From JABCPE02 sp963517805 (lineage in GTDB: Bacteria > Bacteroidota > Bacteroidia > Flavobacteriales > Weeksellaceae), in assembly GCA_963517805.1 (NCBI GenBank), contig CAUQHD010000024.1:1-14481 (forward strand): a stretch of DNA of 14,481 nt, written 5' to 3'. Shown in pieces: positions 14,103 to 14,481 of the stretch (positions are counted from its first letter, which is position 1; each line of letters opens with the position of its first letter). The notes under the pieces were generated by a model. It was not told the origin of the DNA, ran no database searches, and saw nothing but the letters and a program-made list of their open reading frames with translations. The position numbers were made by a program, and so were the translations under genes.

Positions 14103-14481
14103 ATGCGTGTAGACAAATTTCTGTGGAGTGTTCGTTTTTATAAAACAAGAAGCATCGCCGCAGATGAAATCAAAAAAAATAGAGTTTCCATCGGTGGACA
14201 GCCGGTGAAAGCTTCGCGAGAAGTCCATGAGGGAGATGTGGTGGAGATTAGGAAAAACCAAATCAACTATAAAATAGAGGTTTTGCAGATTCCTAAAAGC
14301 CGCCTCGGTGCCAAGCTTGTTCCACTTCATATCAAGGATGTTACCGATAAGGAGCAGTATGAAATCTTGAAAATGAGAATGCTCTCGCAGGATTATTATC
14401 GCCAGAAAGGAGAGGGACGGCCGACTAAGAAAGACCGCCGAGATATGGACGATTTTATGGAAACAGAAAACCATGAAGCAG
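14103..14481 (+). CDS. hslR: Hsp15-like S4-domain RNA-binding protein, 3' end missing
   Basis: The ATG at 14103 opens a frame of 126 codons running off the right edge without a stop. The N-terminal S4 domain (about 1-60) reads MRVDKFLWSVRFYKTRSIA, then KNRVSIGGQPVKASREV and EGDVVEIRKN, all characteristic of Hsp15. The C-terminal tail contains YYRQKGEGRPTKKDRRDMDD, the conserved basic extension of the family. Hsp15 binds 50S ribosomal subunits carrying a stalled nascent chain with peptidyl-tRNA and helps recycle them, especially in heat shock. Family members are about 125-135 residues, so only a few residues are missing. It lies 10 bases after recO. Confidence 0.88.
   Translation, partial: MRVDKFLWSVRFYKTRSIAADEIKKNRVSIGGQPVKASREVHEGDVVEIRKNQINYKIEVLQIPKSRLGAKLVPLHIKDVTDKEQYEILKMRMLSQDYYRQKGEGRPTKKDRRDMDDFMETENHEA

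Noticed and set aside
14043..14474. 143-residue minus-strand open frame
   Set aside because: It is antisense to the end of recO and to the Hsp15-like gene, whose S4 domain and basic tail are clear.
1..14481. CRISPR array, tRNA, insertion sequence or phage genes
   Set aside because: No regularly spaced repeats of suitable length, no cloverleaf-like sequence, and no transposase, integrase or phage structural gene was seen.

Overview
The window looks like a chromosomal stretch from a member of the Bacteroidota, most likely a flavobacterium of the Weeksellaceae/Flavobacteriaceae type. The DNA is AT-rich and most starts lack a Shine-Dalgarno sequence. Several starts are preceded by the Bacteroidota -7 promoter element TAnnTTTG. 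Gene content fits: a TonB-dependent receptor operon with lipoproteins, a Bacteroidota-type RecO, tandem PAP2 proteins and a SIMPL-domain protein. The exact genus is inference. No tRNA, rRNA, CRISPR array, insertion sequence or phage gene was seen.

Layout, left to right. (1) Positions 1-173, minus: the start of a coiled-coil protein that runs off the left edge, with a well-formed promoter. (2) 384-4631, plus: a small Cys/His-rich secreted protein, a ZnuD-like TonB-dependent receptor and two paralogous lipoproteins that I cannot assign to a family. It ends at a strong bidirectional terminator and is the most interesting part of the window, a candidate metal or metal-complex uptake locus. (3) 4678-7363, minus: a DegT-family sugar aminotransferase, a small secreted protein of unknown function and UDP-glucose 4-epimerase (galE), closely spaced. 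(4) 7522-7938, plus: a stand-alone two-CBS-domain protein with a hairpin terminator shared with the converging genes. (5) 8019-11522, minus: a SIMPL-domain protein, dapA (lysine and peptidoglycan precursor synthesis) and two adjacent PAP2-superfamily proteins, one with canonical motifs and one lacking two of the motif arginines. (6) 11683-14481, plus: a 5'-nucleotidase split into two genes with the C-terminal domain first (a lipoprotein) and the metallophosphatase domain second (Tat-like signal), then recO and an Hsp15-like S4-domain protein cut by the right edge. These four genes are separated by only 4-12 bases.

How the genes work together: region 2 probably forms one envelope uptake system. 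Region 3 supplies nucleotide sugars for surface glycans. Region 5 mixes cell-wall precursor synthesis with envelope lipid or phosphate chemistry. Region 6 joins periplasmic nucleotide scavenging to recombination repair and ribosome rescue, probably through shared transcription rather than shared function.
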